This document shows, piece by piece, positions 17,096-25,939 of a DNA stretch of 64,000 nucleotides (position 1 is the first letter of the stretch; each line of letters starts with the position of its first letter). Under the pieces are notes generated by a model. It was given only the letters and a program-made list of their open reading frames with translations, made no database searches and was not told where the DNA came from. Origin of the DNA: CAZNXJ01 sp964577115 (GTDB taxonomy: Bacteria; Planctomycetota; Planctomycetia; Pirellulales; Pirellulaceae). The stretch covers positions 1-64,000 of the forward strand of contig CAZNXJ010000005.1 in the NCBI GenBank assembly GCA_964577115.1, written 5' to 3'. A program made the translations under genes and the position numbers.

Positions 17096-17648
17096 TGTTC
17101 ATCCATTCTGCCAAGCCCTGGCGCACACCTTGGCCGGATAACCCATTCTGAGACACGAAACACCGCCACGTCTATGGGAATCTGGGAGTTAGTCGCACGG
17201 CGGCCCCGTTCGGTTCAATCGAGGCCCCTCTAACCGGCAGCTTCGCGTGAGTTCGTTCGACGTCCCTCCGCCGTGGTGCACACCTTTTCAGGAACCGCCG
17301 AGTCCGCAGTTTCGGCCGATTTTTCCCGCCGTGCAGCGCCTGCCCACGCCGATCGACCGGACCAACCGGACAGCCAAATGCAGCCACGGCAGGGAAGGGC
17401 TTTGGAGCGGCACGCCCGGCCGGACCGATGCCAAACCGTGTCCGGTCGACGTGCCGAGCAGTGGCGGGGGCCCGGCACCGAGACGCTGTTTGGAGGATGC
17501 GCACGCCCCGATGGCGGGGCATGCCCGCTCCGTTTCCGAGCGCAGGCAGTACGCACTTCCCCTCCGCCTTGATTTCGCTCTATCAACGACCGCCACGGGC
17601 GCAGACACCCATCGCTGGCCCAGACGCGGTCCTTGGAGGACCCGACCC
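17096..17648. other. gene-free stretch ahead of the deacetylase-like gene
   Basis: About 550 bases between divergent genes. A perfect hairpin (GCCCCG at 17505-17510, loop ATGG, CGGGGC at 17515-17520) is present, and CCGGAC/GTCCGG strings can pair near 17412-17445. The downstream frame is open back to 17247 but that part is Pro/Arg-rich and not protein-like. No RNA family was recognised. Confidence 0.45.
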
Positions 17649-18425
17649 ATGCTCTCGACGCACCAGAAGGCAATCGTTTCGATTTCGATCGACTTGCCCG
17701 CCGATGTTTCCGGCGCGCTCCACGCGCCCGCCGTTTCGATCGGCCACCAACTAGTCGAGCTGTTCCAGCACTGTGCTTTCCCCGCGACGTGGGCCTTGCC
17801 GGATCCGGCAAACTCGCCCCTCGCCGAGCGGCTCGCCGGAGACCCACTCGCCCACGAAATCGCACTGCTGGGCGAGGCCGACTGGATTGGAGCCGGGGCA
17901 GGGCGGACACAGTTCTCCCAGCAACTGACCCGCCGGATGGAATCTGCCGCGGCGGCCGGCTTTCGCATCCACGCGCTCGCGCTGCACGGTACCGATCTGA
18001 CCGACGACCTCGACTTGCTGGTCAAACATCGCATCGCCCTGGTACGCAGCGATACGGTCATCCGCCGCGGCTCGGCCGCCGCATTGCGGCCCCAGTCGGT
18101 GCGTTATGGAGTCTGGCGCGCTCCGGTGGCCGGGATTCTCGGCGGGAACAGTTCCTGGTGGCCGGCGAGCCCGATGTGGGCCGCACGGCGAGCGGTGCGG
18201 CGAGCCATCGCGGATGCGGGATTCGTGCACTTCGTCATCGATGCCGCACACATGGCCGGCCGTACGCCGGCCCAACTGTCCGGCATCCGCAAGCTGCTGC
18301 ACGCAATTCGCCAGCACGAGCTGCGTGGCGTGCTGAACGTCGCGCCGCTGACGCAAGCCAGCGCTCGTTGGATCCGCCCTCGCGTGGCGACGCCGTCCCG
18401 CAGCATCCTCCGGCACGTGGCGTAA
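17649..18425 (+). CDS. NodB-like (polysaccharide deacetylase-fold) protein, probably inactive
   Basis: A 258-residue protein that reads like a degenerate member of the NodB/polysaccharide deacetylase fold: an opening beta-strand with an Asp (ISIDLPADVSG), a long early helix, the strand ATWALPDPANSPL, and later ALHGTDLTDD and HFVIDAAHM strands. The canonical metal motifs (TFDDG and HxxxH) are not present, so catalytic activity is doubtful. I used the ATG at 17649, where conserved-looking sequence starts. No signal peptide is visible. The fold call is by pattern, and the function is unknown. Confidence 0.5.
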   Translation: MLSTHQKAIVSISIDLPADVSGALHAPAVSIGHQLVELFQHCAFPATWALPDPANSPLAERLAGDPLAHEIALLGEADWIGAGAGRTQFSQQLTRRMESAAAAGFRIHALALHGTDLTDDLDLLVKHRIALVRSDTVIRRGSAAALRPQSVRYGVWRAPVAGILGGNSSWWPASPMWAARRAVRRAIADAGFVHFVIDAAHMAGRTPAQLSGIRKLLHAIRQHELRGVLNVAPLTQASARWIRPRVATPSRSILRHVA

Positions 18426-18465
18426 TAAGCAGCCTGTGGGCCTCGAGCCGCCAGCTCCGCTAAAC

Positions 18466-18657
18466 TCAGTCCTGCTCCCGCAGCGTGCGCCAGCTGATAA
18501 ACCCCAGCGCGAGCGCACAGAGAATGAACACGACGTCCATCACGCGGCTGGCGGTGTTCGATGGCAGGATCGAGCCAGGCACAACCAGGTGTAGCAAGAA
18601 GACGAGAAAGACGAGGATAGATACGACGATCCCCGCCATACAAAGGACTTTGGGCAT
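18466..18657 (-). CDS. small two-helix membrane protein
   Basis: A 63-residue hydrophobic protein with two transmembrane helices (about 4-27, GIVVSILVFLVFLLHLVVPG, and 38-56, VMDVVFILCALALGFISW) joined by a short loop (SILPSNTASR), ending in the polar tail RTLREQD. No enzymatic motif. A good minus-strand promoter candidate lies about 60 bases upstream (18717-18744). Function unknown. Confidence 0.6.
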   Translation of the reverse strand: MPKVLCMAGIVVSILVFLVFLLHLVVPGSILPSNTASRVMDVVFILCALALGFISWRTLREQD

Positions 18658-18716
18658 TCGATGCGATCCTCTGGTTGCGCTGCTAACCCGTCTTCGCCCG
18701 GCTCTCTAGGTTCGCC

Positions 18717-18744
18717 ATTATAATTGCCTGACGATGCGTGTCAC
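18717..18744 (-). promoter_or_regulatory. candidate promoter of the small membrane protein gene
   Basis: On the minus strand GTGACA (18739-18744), a 16-base spacer and a perfect TATAAT (18717-18722). The sequence ATTATAAT at 18717-18724 is its own complement, so the same site also gives a perfect -10 on the plus strand (18719-18724) toward the aminotransferase gene, though no plus-strand -35 is visible. Confidence 0.45.
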
Positions 18745-18817
18745 CCATGCGACGCACAACCGGAGCAGGTTGCCGCGCGGTGGGCGGTTCCGAGCGGGCG
18801 GCGGGAGCGATTGGACC

Positions 18818-20011
18818 ATGATTAACGATAATATGGGCGCGCGTCCGGCGGCCGATCCGTGGCGGCGGATGCGGGAGGAGATGCCGGCGGCGGCGAAGTG
18901 GGCGTACTTCGACCACGCCGCCGTGGCCCCGGTTCCCGAAGCGGCTCGGCAGGCGATGCACGAGTGGCTGGAGGAGGCCACGAGCAACGGCTCGGCCTCC
19001 TGGCTGACCTGGGCGCGTGGCGTCGAGCAGACCCGGGCCACCGCCGCTCGGCTGATGGGAGCCGATCCGTCGGAAATTGCACTGGTGCCGAATACGACGA
19101 GCGGCATCAGTATCGTGGCCGAGGGCTGGCCGTGGCAAGCCGGCGAAAACGTCGTTACTTTGGCCAACGAATTTCCCTCCAATGCCTATCCCTGGCTGAA
19201 CCTCGCTGCGCGGGGCGTCGAAACACGGCGCGTCGCCGTGCGGGACGGCCGAGTCGACTACGACGAGCTCGCCGCGGCCTGCGATCGCCAGACTCGCCTG
19301 ATGTCGGTGAGCTGGGTGGGGTATGCCAGCGGCCTGCGGCTCGATGTGGCTCGGCTGGTCGAGTTGGCTCATGCGCGCGGCGTGCTGTTGCTGCTGGATG
19401 CCATCCAGGCATTTGGCGTCTTCCCCATCGACGTGCGTTCCGTGCCGGTCGATTTCCTCGCGGCAGACGGCCATAAGTGGATGCTGGGGCCGGAAGGCGC
19501 GGGACTGCTGTACGTCCGGTCGGAACATCTCGAGCGGCTTCGGCCGACGAACGTCGGATGGCATAGCGTAGCTCATTCCCATGACTTTAGTCGGATCGAG
19601 CTGCGGCTGCGTCCGGAAGCCGCGCGATTCGAGGGGGGATCCCAAAATATGGTCGGGATGCTCGGCCTGGGGGCGAGCCTCCGGTGGCTCGAGCACTACG
19701 GGCTTGGCCCGCAGCGCTCGCCGCTCGCCGACCGCGTTCTGGAAATCACGGATGCCGCCTGCGCTCGCCTGCAAGAGGCACTGGGCGCGGTCATTTATAG
19801 TCCGCGAGCGGGCGAGCAGCGTTCGGGGATCGTTTCCTTCGAAATACCGGGCGTCGATCCGAAAACCGTGCGCGAGCGTTGTCTTGAGGCGGGCGTTGTC
19901 CTAAGCTGCCGCGATGGCCGCGTGCGGATCAGCCCGCACGCCTACGCCAACAAAGACGACATCGAGCGGCTCGTCGACGCGTTGCGGTTTGCGCGGCAAG
20001 CCGGCGGCTAA
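18818..20011 (+). CDS. class V aminotransferase / cysteine desulfurase-like PLP enzyme
   Basis: A 397-residue fold type I PLP enzyme. The Schiff-base lysine lies in DGHKWMLGPEGAGLLY, the cofactor-binding strands are visible (VPNTTSGISIVA and LLDAIQAFG), and RFEGGSQNMVGMLGLGAS matches the class V signature region. The C-terminal GRVRISPHAYANKDDIERL is typical of isopenicillin-epimerase-like and CsdA-like members rather than of SufS, and the SufS catalytic-Cys loop is not apparent. It may act on cysteine or on another amino acid; I would not name a substrate. The ATG at 18818 fits the homology; the frame is open further upstream. Confidence 0.8.
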   Translation: MINDNMGARPAADPWRRMREEMPAAAKWAYFDHAAVAPVPEAARQAMHEWLEEATSNGSASWLTWARGVEQTRATAARLMGADPSEIALVPNTTSGISIVAEGWPWQAGENVVTLANEFPSNAYPWLNLAARGVETRRVAVRDGRVDYDELAAACDRQTRLMSVSWVGYASGLRLDVARLVELAHARGVLLLLDAIQAFGVFPIDVRSVPVDFLAADGHKWMLGPEGAGLLYVRSEHLERLRPTNVGWHSVAHSHDFSRIELRLRPEAARFEGGSQNMVGMLGLGASLRWLEHYGLGPQRSPLADRVLEITDAACARLQEALGAVIYSPRAGEQRSGIVSFEIPGVDPKTVRERCLEAGVVLSCRDGRVRISPHAYANKDDIERLVDALRFARQAGG

Positions 20012-20074
20012 GCGGCCTCCGAGCGGCCGCTTGACATTTCTCCTCGAATCGAAGCTTGCGACGAGAACCTACGC

Positions 20075-20584
20075 ATGCCCGCGCCGGCCTTTTCCATTGC
20101 CGTTTACACCGGCTCGTTCGATCCAATCACACTCGGGCACATGAACCTGATCGACCGCAGCCGCCGGCTCGCGGATCGACTGGTCGTGGGCATCGGGGTA
20201 AACGTCGAAAAAACACCCCTGTTTCCGCTCGAACAGCGCGTCGAGCTGGTGCGGTCGGTGACGGCGCAGTGGCCGAATGTCGAAGTCCGGACGTTCTCGG
20301 GTCTGGCGGTCGATTTCGTCCGCGAATGCGGCGCTCGGGTTATGATCCGGGGCATGCGGCCGCTGACGGATATTGCCGGCGAGTTCACGATGATGATGGC
20401 CAACCGGAACCTCGATCCGCAGATTGAGACGGTGTTCTTAATGGCCGACGCCGAGTTCGCTCATGTCTCAAGCTCGTTGATCAAGCAAATCACGCCGCTC
20501 GCCACGGACGAGATGCTCGAGCGATTCGTGCCCCGCGCGATCATCCCCGCTCTCCGGGCTCGCATAAGTCAGCGTGCCTCGTGA
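20075..20584 (+). CDS. coaD: pantetheine-phosphate adenylyltransferase
   Basis: A 169-residue enzyme that transfers AMP from ATP to 4'-phosphopantetheine, the fourth step of coenzyme A synthesis. The nucleotidyltransferase motif TGSFDPITLGHMNLIDR near residue 12 and the active-site loop MIRGMRPLTDIAGEF near 90 are diagnostic, as is FAHVSSSLIKQI near the end. Length fits the family. It lies 63 bases after the aminotransferase gene and ends convergent with mcsB. Confidence 0.95.
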   Translation: MPAPAFSIAVYTGSFDPITLGHMNLIDRSRRLADRLVVGIGVNVEKTPLFPLEQRVELVRSVTAQWPNVEVRTFSGLAVDFVRECGARVMIRGMRPLTDIAGEFTMMMANRNLDPQIETVFLMADAEFAHVSSSLIKQITPLATDEMLERFVPRAIIPALRARISQRAS

Positions 20585-20665
20585 TCCATCGCTGGCTCGG
20601 CATATCGACGTGACAACACGCCGGACGATGGGCGGGCAAACAAGCGTCGGAAATATACCGCGCCC

Positions 20666-21754
20666 CTAATTCTTCTCGGCGTCGGTGCGGTCGTTCTTGC
20701 GCAGATGGCGCTGAAGATAATGAGCACGCTCGATGTTGCGATCGGCCGTGTCAAGTTCGATCCCGCGCAGCTTTTGAAGATGAGCCGGCTGGGTGTGGAT
20801 AAACAGCTTGTTGATCGTAGGAATCTCGATATCCTCGATCAGCCCGAGGTTCACACCCATGCGGACGCTCGACAGCAAGTGCATCGTTTCCTCACTGCTG
20901 ATCGTCTGTGCTGTGCAGAGGATCCCATACGCGCGGCTCACGCGATCGTGCAGGTCCTTTTGGCTTTCGCGGACGAGGAACTCACGCGCACGCCGTTCAT
21001 AGTCGATCAGCACGGGAACGAGTTCGCTGACCTGTTCGATCAACTCCTGCTCGGTCCGGCCGAGCGTGATCTGGTTGCTGATTTGATAGAAGTCGCCCAT
21101 GGCCTGCGAGCCTTCCCCGTAGAGGCCGCGCACGGCAAGGCTGATCTTCTGAAGGCTGCGAAATACCTTTTCGATTTGCCGCGTCATCACGAGGGCCGGC
21201 AGATGCAACATAACGCTGACGCGCATGCCGGTGCCGACGTTGGTCGGGCAGGCGGTCAGGTATCCCAGCCGTTCGTGAAAGGCGTACGTCAGCCGTTCGT
21301 CGATAATGTCGTCAATCTGGCTGATCTGTTTCCACGTCGCGTCGAGGTCCAGCCCGCTGTTCATGACCTGAATGCGGAGATGATCCTCTTCGTTGATCAT
21401 CAGACTGAACTTTTCCTGCGGATCGATCGCGACCCCGCGAGGCCCATGGCCTTCGGAAAGTTCCCGGCTGATCAACTGCCGCTCAACCAGAAACTGGCGA
21501 TCGACGGGCGAAAGCTTGGCGACGTCCACGTAGGCCAGATTCTTCCAGGTCTCGACGTCCGCCAACCGCTCACTGATGGTCTTTTCAATGGCGGCTCGAT
21601 CCTGTTCGGTGCACCGCCGGATGAAGGGAAACTGCGCAAGGTTCCGCGCCAGCCGAATTCGGCTGCTGATGACGATGTCGGACTCGGGTCCCGAGCCCCG
21701 CAGCCACTCGCCGCATTGCACCGCAAGCTCTTCGAGTTTCACGACCGTGTCCAA
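20666..21754 (-). CDS. mcsB: protein-arginine kinase McsB
   Basis: A 362-residue member of the guanidino kinase superfamily that phosphorylates arginine residues on proteins, marking them for ClpCP degradation in Firmicutes. The ATP-guanido domain is intact: ISSRIRLARNLAQFPF near 29, the CPTNVGTGMRVSVMLHLPAL active-site region near 170, and QISNQITLGRTEQELIEQV near 220. The C-terminal ADRNIERAHYL fits the phosphoarginine-sensing RDxxRA site. It lies 91 bases downstream of mcsA. No ctsR or clpC is next to it, unlike the Firmicute operon. Confidence 0.92.
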   Translation of the reverse strand: MDTVVKLEELAVQCGEWLRGSGPESDIVISSRIRLARNLAQFPFIRRCTEQDRAAIEKTISERLADVETWKNLAYVDVAKLSPVDRQFLVERQLISRELSEGHGPRGVAIDPQEKFSLMINEEDHLRIQVMNSGLDLDATWKQISQIDDIIDERLTYAFHERLGYLTACPTNVGTGMRVSVMLHLPALVMTRQIEKVFRSLQKISLAVRGLYGEGSQAMGDFYQISNQITLGRTEQELIEQVSELVPVLIDYERRAREFLVRESQKDLHDRVSRAYGILCTAQTISSEETMHLLSSVRMGVNLGLIEDIEIPTINKLFIHTQPAHLQKLRGIELDTADRNIERAHYLQRHLRKNDRTDAEKN

Positions 21755-21845
21755 TCTACAGCGAGCTTACCGGAATAGTTATGTTCAACTCACGTTCTAG
21801 GCCGCATCCCGTCGCGCCAGGAGAGGGCCATCCGAGGCGCCATTC

Positions 21846-22340
21846 CTACTTCTCTTGTTCTATGCGCCGGATCTCGTCTCGCAGTTCACGAGCCCGTTCG
21901 TAATCTTCCTGGTCGACGGCCTCTTTCATCTCCCGTCGCAAGCGGATCAGATCGGTCTGGTCGTCCGTCGTCTTCGCGCCCCGCTTGGGGGATTTCCCGA
22001 CGTGGCGCGTCTTGCCGTGGATGTTCAGGATGAGCGGTTCGAGTTCATCCTCGAAGCAGACATAATCGTGGGGGCAGCCGAGCCGGCCGGACTGGCGAAA
22101 ATCGTAGAACGTAATCCCGCACACAGGACACGCGCGCTGGTCGAGCCGCGCGAGTTCTTCGGCCGTCTGCCCGACTTCGAAATTCAGCTTCTCTTTGATC
22201 CCGGGGCTGTCGTGGACATTCCCCTGAGTCAAATAGATTTTCGCACAGTCTTCGCAGAGATGCAGTTCTTTGGGCGCCTTGGGTTCCGTCAGTTCCGTGA
22301 TGTGGAACGTAGCCGGCTTTTCACATCGCTGACACTTCAT
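21846..22340 (-). CDS. mcsA: McsA-type zinc-finger activator with UVR motif
   Basis: A 164-residue protein that in Firmicutes binds and activates McsB. Paired CxxC zinc ligands occur at the start (MKCQRCEK, LCEDCAK) and in the middle (ACPVCGITFYDF with LGCPHDYVCF). A UvrB/UvrC-type UVR helix lies at the C-terminus (LRREMKEAVDQEDYERA). I chose the ATG at 22340 because the family starts at the first zinc finger; the longer upstream frame is not conserved-looking. It is the first gene of an mcsA-mcsB pair and is divergent from trpE across a palindrome-bearing gap. Confidence 0.88.
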   Translation of the reverse strand: MKCQRCEKPATFHITELTEPKAPKELHLCEDCAKIYLTQGNVHDSPGIKEKLNFEVGQTAEELARLDQRACPVCGITFYDFRQSGRLGCPHDYVCFEDELEPLILNIHGKTRHVGKSPKRGAKTTDDQTDLIRLRREMKEAVDQEDYERARELRDEIRRIEQEK

Positions 22341-22714
22341 CGGGTACGGCTCCCGCCCCGAACCGCCTGATGAGCAGGCCGGCGCGCGCTGGCGGACTGA
22401 GGGTCGCTGATCGCGCGACGTCGGGGGTCTGCCGGACACCCCGTAGCCCCACTACTGGCGCGGCCCCGGAGGAACAATCGATACGCGAGTTTCAATATAA
22501 ATCATTGAAACCACTATACTTAACGAGTTGCTAAGGATTCTAGCGGTGGCGCCATTCGTGTCAAGGTTGAGTGTCCGGCCGTTGAGGGGGCGGAGCGCGA
22601 CTGCTAAGCTGGCCCGATGGCAATCGCTGCGCCCGCGCGGCAGGATCGGCGGCGGAGCGGGGGAGGGTAGTACGCGGAACCCGGAAGGCCGCGGCAAGCT
22701 CGCACAGGACGATT
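22341..22714. other. divergent control region between mcsA and trpE
   Basis: About 370 bases without a gene. An unusually AT-rich core (about 22488-22535) holds the palindrome and -10 elements described separately. The ~190-base leader to trpE has no Trp-rich leader peptide and no T-box-like signature that I can see; it contains only GC-rich sequence and a weak open frame. Confidence 0.5.
22489..22520. promoter_or_regulatory. perfect palindrome overlapping divergent promoters of mcsA and trpE
   Basis: GTTTCAAT (22489-22496) and ATTGAAAC (22504-22511) form a perfect 8-base inverted repeat with a 7-base spacer, the form of a dimeric repressor operator. TATACT at 22515-22520 is a good plus-strand -10 element toward trpE, and TATATT on the minus strand (22494-22499) is a good -10 toward mcsA, so the palindrome would cover the core of both promoters. 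It matches neither CIRCE nor the CtsR heptad repeat. The cognate regulator is unknown. Confidence 0.5.
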
Positions 22715-24208
22715 ATGGCTCATTTTCCGAATTTCGAGTTGGTCGCTCGGCTCGCCCAGCAGCACACGGCCATACCCGTCTATCGCCGACTGGTAAGCGA
22801 CGCCCTGACACCCGTGACAGCCTTTCACAAGCTGGATACCGGCCGCTCGGCCTGCTTGTTCGAGAGCGTTATCGGCGGCGAAAAAGTGGGGCGTTACAGC
22901 CTGCTGGCCGTCGATCCCTATCTGGAACTCGAGGCCGCGCGCGACCAAGTAACGATCCGCGACGGCCAGACCCAGGAAACGTACACCAGCGAGGATCCGC
23001 TCGAGGATCTCAAACAGCGGCTCTTGCGCGTGCGGGCCGCGCATTTGCCCGAGCTGCCTCCGTTTGCCGGCGGCGCGGTCGGCTACGCGGCCTACGATGT
23101 GGTGCGTTATTCCGAGCGGCTGCCCAACGCCCCGCCCGACGATCGCGGCCTGCCGGACCTCTCGTTCGGTTTCTACGATCACGTCGTCGTTTTCGATAAC
23201 GTCACGAAAACAATGTTCGTGATCGCGCTGGCACGGCCTGAGGCGTTCGGTGGCGATGTGCGTGCGGCGTACGACGACGCCGTGCAGCGAGTCGACCGAC
23301 TCGTGGATCGTTTGTCGGATCCTCACAACCTGCTCGTTCCCGCCGATATCCACACGCCGGGGACTCCGCAGATCGCGTACACGTCGAACTTCCGGCAGGA
23401 AGACTTCGAAGCGGCCGTACGCAAATGCGTCGAATACATCCGCGCGGGCGACATCTTTCAGGTCGTATTGAGCCAGCGGCTCGCCGTGAAAATCCAATGC
23501 GACCCGTTCGAAATCTATCGCACGCTGCGCGTTGTGAACCCTAGCCCGTTTATGTTCTTCCTGCGCAGCGGCAAGACAACGCTCGTCGGTAGCTCGCCCG
23601 AAGTCATGTGCCGCGTGTTCAATGGAACGATCACCGTCCGGCCGCTCGCCGGCACCCGCCCGCGCGGCGCAACCGAAGAAGAAGACCGGCAGCTCGCCCA
23701 GGAACTGCTCGCCGACCCCAAGGAACGTGCCGAACACGTGATGCTCGTCGACCTCGGCCGCAATGATGTAGGCCGAGTCGCCCGGTACGGTTCGGTCCAA
23801 CTGAGCGACGTGATGGTCATCGAGCGTTACAGCCACGTGATGCACATCACGTCGCACGTGACGGGCCAACTGGCCGAAGGTCGCGACGCGTTCGACGCGC
23901 TTCGGTCGTGCCTGCCTGCCGGCACGGTTTCCGGGGCTCCGAAGATTCGCGCGATGCAGATCATCGATGAACTCGAACCGCATCGCCGCGGCCCCTATGC
24001 CGGCGCGGTGGGCTACTTCGATTTTAGCGGCAACATGGATACGTGCATCGCGCTGCGCACGATGGTCATCCAGGACGGCACGGCATACATCCAGGCCGGC
24101 GCCGGCATCGTGGCCGACAGCGATCCCACGAAGGAATACCAGGAAACCTTGAACAAAGCGCGCGGACTGCTCAAGGCCATCGAGCTGACGGAACAGCGCT
24201 GCGATTAA
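22715..24208 (+). CDS. trpE: anthranilate synthase component I
   Basis: A 497-residue enzyme that makes anthranilate from chorismate, using ammonia delivered by TrpG; first step of tryptophan synthesis. The chorismate-binding domain carries GDIFQVVLSQRLAV near 246, LAGTRPRGATEEED near 310, HVMLVDLGRNDVGRV near 341 and LPAGTVSGAPKIRAMQIIDE near 397. The N-terminal feedback region has LFESVIGGEKVGRYS in place of the usual LLES core. PabB is a weaker alternative; the full N-terminal domain and length favour TrpE. trpG is not adjacent, and trpB/trpA lie about 8 kb away on the other strand. Confidence 0.92.
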   Translation: MAHFPNFELVARLAQQHTAIPVYRRLVSDALTPVTAFHKLDTGRSACLFESVIGGEKVGRYSLLAVDPYLELEAARDQVTIRDGQTQETYTSEDPLEDLKQRLLRVRAAHLPELPPFAGGAVGYAAYDVVRYSERLPNAPPDDRGLPDLSFGFYDHVVVFDNVTKTMFVIALARPEAFGGDVRAAYDDAVQRVDRLVDRLSDPHNLLVPADIHTPGTPQIAYTSNFRQEDFEAAVRKCVEYIRAGDIFQVVLSQRLAVKIQCDPFEIYRTLRVVNPSPFMFFLRSGKTTLVGSSPEVMCRVFNGTITVRPLAGTRPRGATEEEDRQLAQELLADPKERAEHVMLVDLGRNDVGRVARYGSVQLSDVMVIERYSHVMHITSHVTGQLAEGRDAFDALRSCLPAGTVSGAPKIRAMQIIDELEPHRRGPYAGAVGYFDFSGNMDTCIALRTMVIQDGTAYIQAGAGIVADSDPTKEYQETLNKARGLLKAIELTEQRCD

Positions 24209-24232
24209 CCCGACTCAACTCGGCAAGCCGGC

Positions 24233-25342
24233 TTATCGTGGCAGCGCAACCGCTTCCGGTCGGCCTGGCACGACTCCTTCGCGGTTGCGATGCGAGACGA
24301 GCTCGGCGCAGATGCTGACCGCAATTTCGGGCACGGTTTGGGAACCAATGTCGATGCCGAGCGGAGCATAGACGCGCTCGAGAGATTCGGCGGATATCCC
24401 TTCGTTCAAGAGATCCTCGAAGATCATTCGAATCTTCCGGCGGCTGCCAATCATGCCGATGTACCGCGCGGGTCGCTCGGCCAAATGGTAGAGCGCTTCC
24501 TCGTCGTGATTGTGGCCGCGTGTCACGATCAGGCAGTACGTGTCCTGATCGACTTCGAGGTTTTTCAGCACCTCGGGGATCGGCCCGGCAATGCGTCGCG
24601 TTGCGCGCGGGAAACGATCCTCCCGCACGTACTCGGCGCGATCATCAATTACCCAGACATCGAAATCCAGGTCGGCCGCCAGATCGGCGACCGCCTTGCC
24701 CACGTGCCCACCACCGACGATCACGAGGCGGCAACGTTTGAGTACCGGGAGATAGGCAACGCCGCCGGCCACATAGGGTCGCGGGCGGTGCTTGAGCGGC
24801 TTGAGCGCTTCAGCCAGTTGCCGCACGATATCGCTCGACACGCCCGAGCGGCGCGCTGCCAGCAGCTCCCCGTCGTCGTCGAAGAGAAAGCTGCCCGCGT
24901 CAATGGGCACTCCCTGCCGGCCGTCGAAAACAATCGCTTCAGTTACTCCGGCACAGCGCGCGACTTGTTCGGCCAGCGTCGAGTAATAGGCGCGCGACTC
25001 GTCGTTGAGTATCGGATCGATGAGGATCTGCATGCGACCGCCGCAGATGAGCCCGTCGTCCCAGCCGTAATCGTGGTCGAGTTGAAAGCGAGCGATCTCG
25101 GGCTGTCCGGCGTCGATAATCCCCAGCGCGCGGCGTTTCACTTCCGCCTCGACGCAGCCGCCACCGAGCGTTCCACACTGAGAACCGTCGGGCAGTACGA
25201 GCATCAGAGCGCCCGCCTTTTGCGGCGTGGAGCCCCGCGTTTCCACCAGTCGGCAATAAGCCACGGGGCGTTGGGTAGCGAGCAACTCACGCAATTGTTC
25301 AACGACTTCGCGCATATTTTCCTCTGGAAGGGCCTTCACCAA
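24233..25342 (-). CDS. XdhC/CoxI family protein
   Basis: A 369-residue accessory protein for molybdenum hydroxylases. The N-terminal XdhC/CoxI domain holds RGSTPQKAGALMLV near 34 and GTLGGGCVEAEVKRRAL near 57. The C-terminal half is a Rossmann domain (LVIVGGGHVGKAVADLA near 207) with YIGMIGSRRKIRMIFEDL near 297. XdhC binds molybdenum cofactor, directs its sulfuration and hands it to xanthine dehydrogenase. No such dehydrogenase is in the window, but a MocA-like cytidylyltransferase is two genes upstream on the same strand. Its stop lies 24 bases from that of trpE, tail to tail. Confidence 0.85.
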   Translation of the reverse strand: MVKALPEENMREVVEQLRELLATQRPVAYCRLVETRGSTPQKAGALMLVLPDGSQCGTLGGGCVEAEVKRRALGIIDAGQPEIARFQLDHDYGWDDGLICGGRMQILIDPILNDESRAYYSTLAEQVARCAGVTEAIVFDGRQGVPIDAGSFLFDDDGELLAARRSGVSSDIVRQLAEALKPLKHRPRPYVAGGVAYLPVLKRCRLVIVGGGHVGKAVADLAADLDFDVWVIDDRAEYVREDRFPRATRRIAGPIPEVLKNLEVDQDTYCLIVTRGHNHDEEALYHLAERPARYIGMIGSRRKIRMIFEDLLNEGISAESLERVYAPLGIDIGSQTVPEIAVSICAELVSHRNREGVVPGRPEAVALPR

Positions 25343-25455
25343 CCCAAGACCAATGCGTGTGAACGGGCGCGGACGCGGTACCGCCGATAGAACGTTCGCG
25401 GGATGCGCAAGCGTCCCTCCCGCTGGCCGCGATCACCTGCGAGCGTCTCCACGCA

Positions 25456-25764
25456 TCACACTGGCTTGAGGATTTGGAGGCTGACGCTTTCGACCAAATC
25501 CTTCACCCGATTGCGATATTCAATCATATGCGGCGCCACGAGGTGCTTCTCCAGCGCCTCGACGCTCTCCCATTTTTCAAGAATCACCACCACATCCGGC
25601 CGTTCGTCACCCTGGGCCGGCAAGTTTGTCGGCAGATCGACGGTCGGGCCGTACTCGATACAGCCCTCCTCGCGCAGCACTTCCGGCACAACTTTCCGGA
25701 ACTCCGCGAGAAATGCCTCGCGCTGGCCGGGCTTTACGGTTGCTGTGGCAATGACATGAAGCAT
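25456..25764 (-). CDS. antibiotic biosynthesis monooxygenase (ABM) family protein
   Basis: A 102-residue protein of the dimeric ferredoxin-like ABM/YgiN fold: the opening strand MLHVIATATVKPGQREAFLAEF, the CIEYGP strand near 35, and VVILEKWESVEALEKHL near 59, which places the conserved Trp and the helix that follows. Family members oxidise quinols or act as cofactor-free monooxygenases, and many are uncharacterised. It lies between the XdhC and MocA-like genes on the same strand, about 110 and 175 bases away, so a shared transcript is possible but not certain. Confidence 0.8.
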   Translation of the reverse strand: MLHVIATATVKPGQREAFLAEFRKVVPEVLREEGCIEYGPTVDLPTNLPAQGDERPDVVVILEKWESVEALEKHLVAPHMIEYRNRVKDLVESVSLQILKPV

Positions 25765-25939
25765 GGGTAGTCGCTTGTGGTTCAGGGAGGATAGAGTTGC
25801 GCGGTGAGAGCCGTAAACGCTCAGTGCGCCAAATTCGCTATTTCGCAGGCCTCATTGTGAGGCGAAGAGCGTCAGGCGACAAGCAAGGCGATCCTTCCGA
25901 TCCGTGCGCATCCATGCATCCGTGGTTGCCTGGGGCGCC

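Noticed and set aside
20705..21778. Long plus-strand frame opposite mcsB
   Set aside because: It is the complement of a clear McsB gene and owes its length to GC-rich codon bias.
22524..22534. CIRCE element upstream of mcsA
   Set aside because: Only one imperfect half (GAGTTGCTAA) is present and the partner arm is missing.
22620..22714. Trp attenuator leader peptide ahead of trpE
   Set aside because: The one short frame in the leader contains no tryptophan codons and there is no terminator hairpin with a T run.
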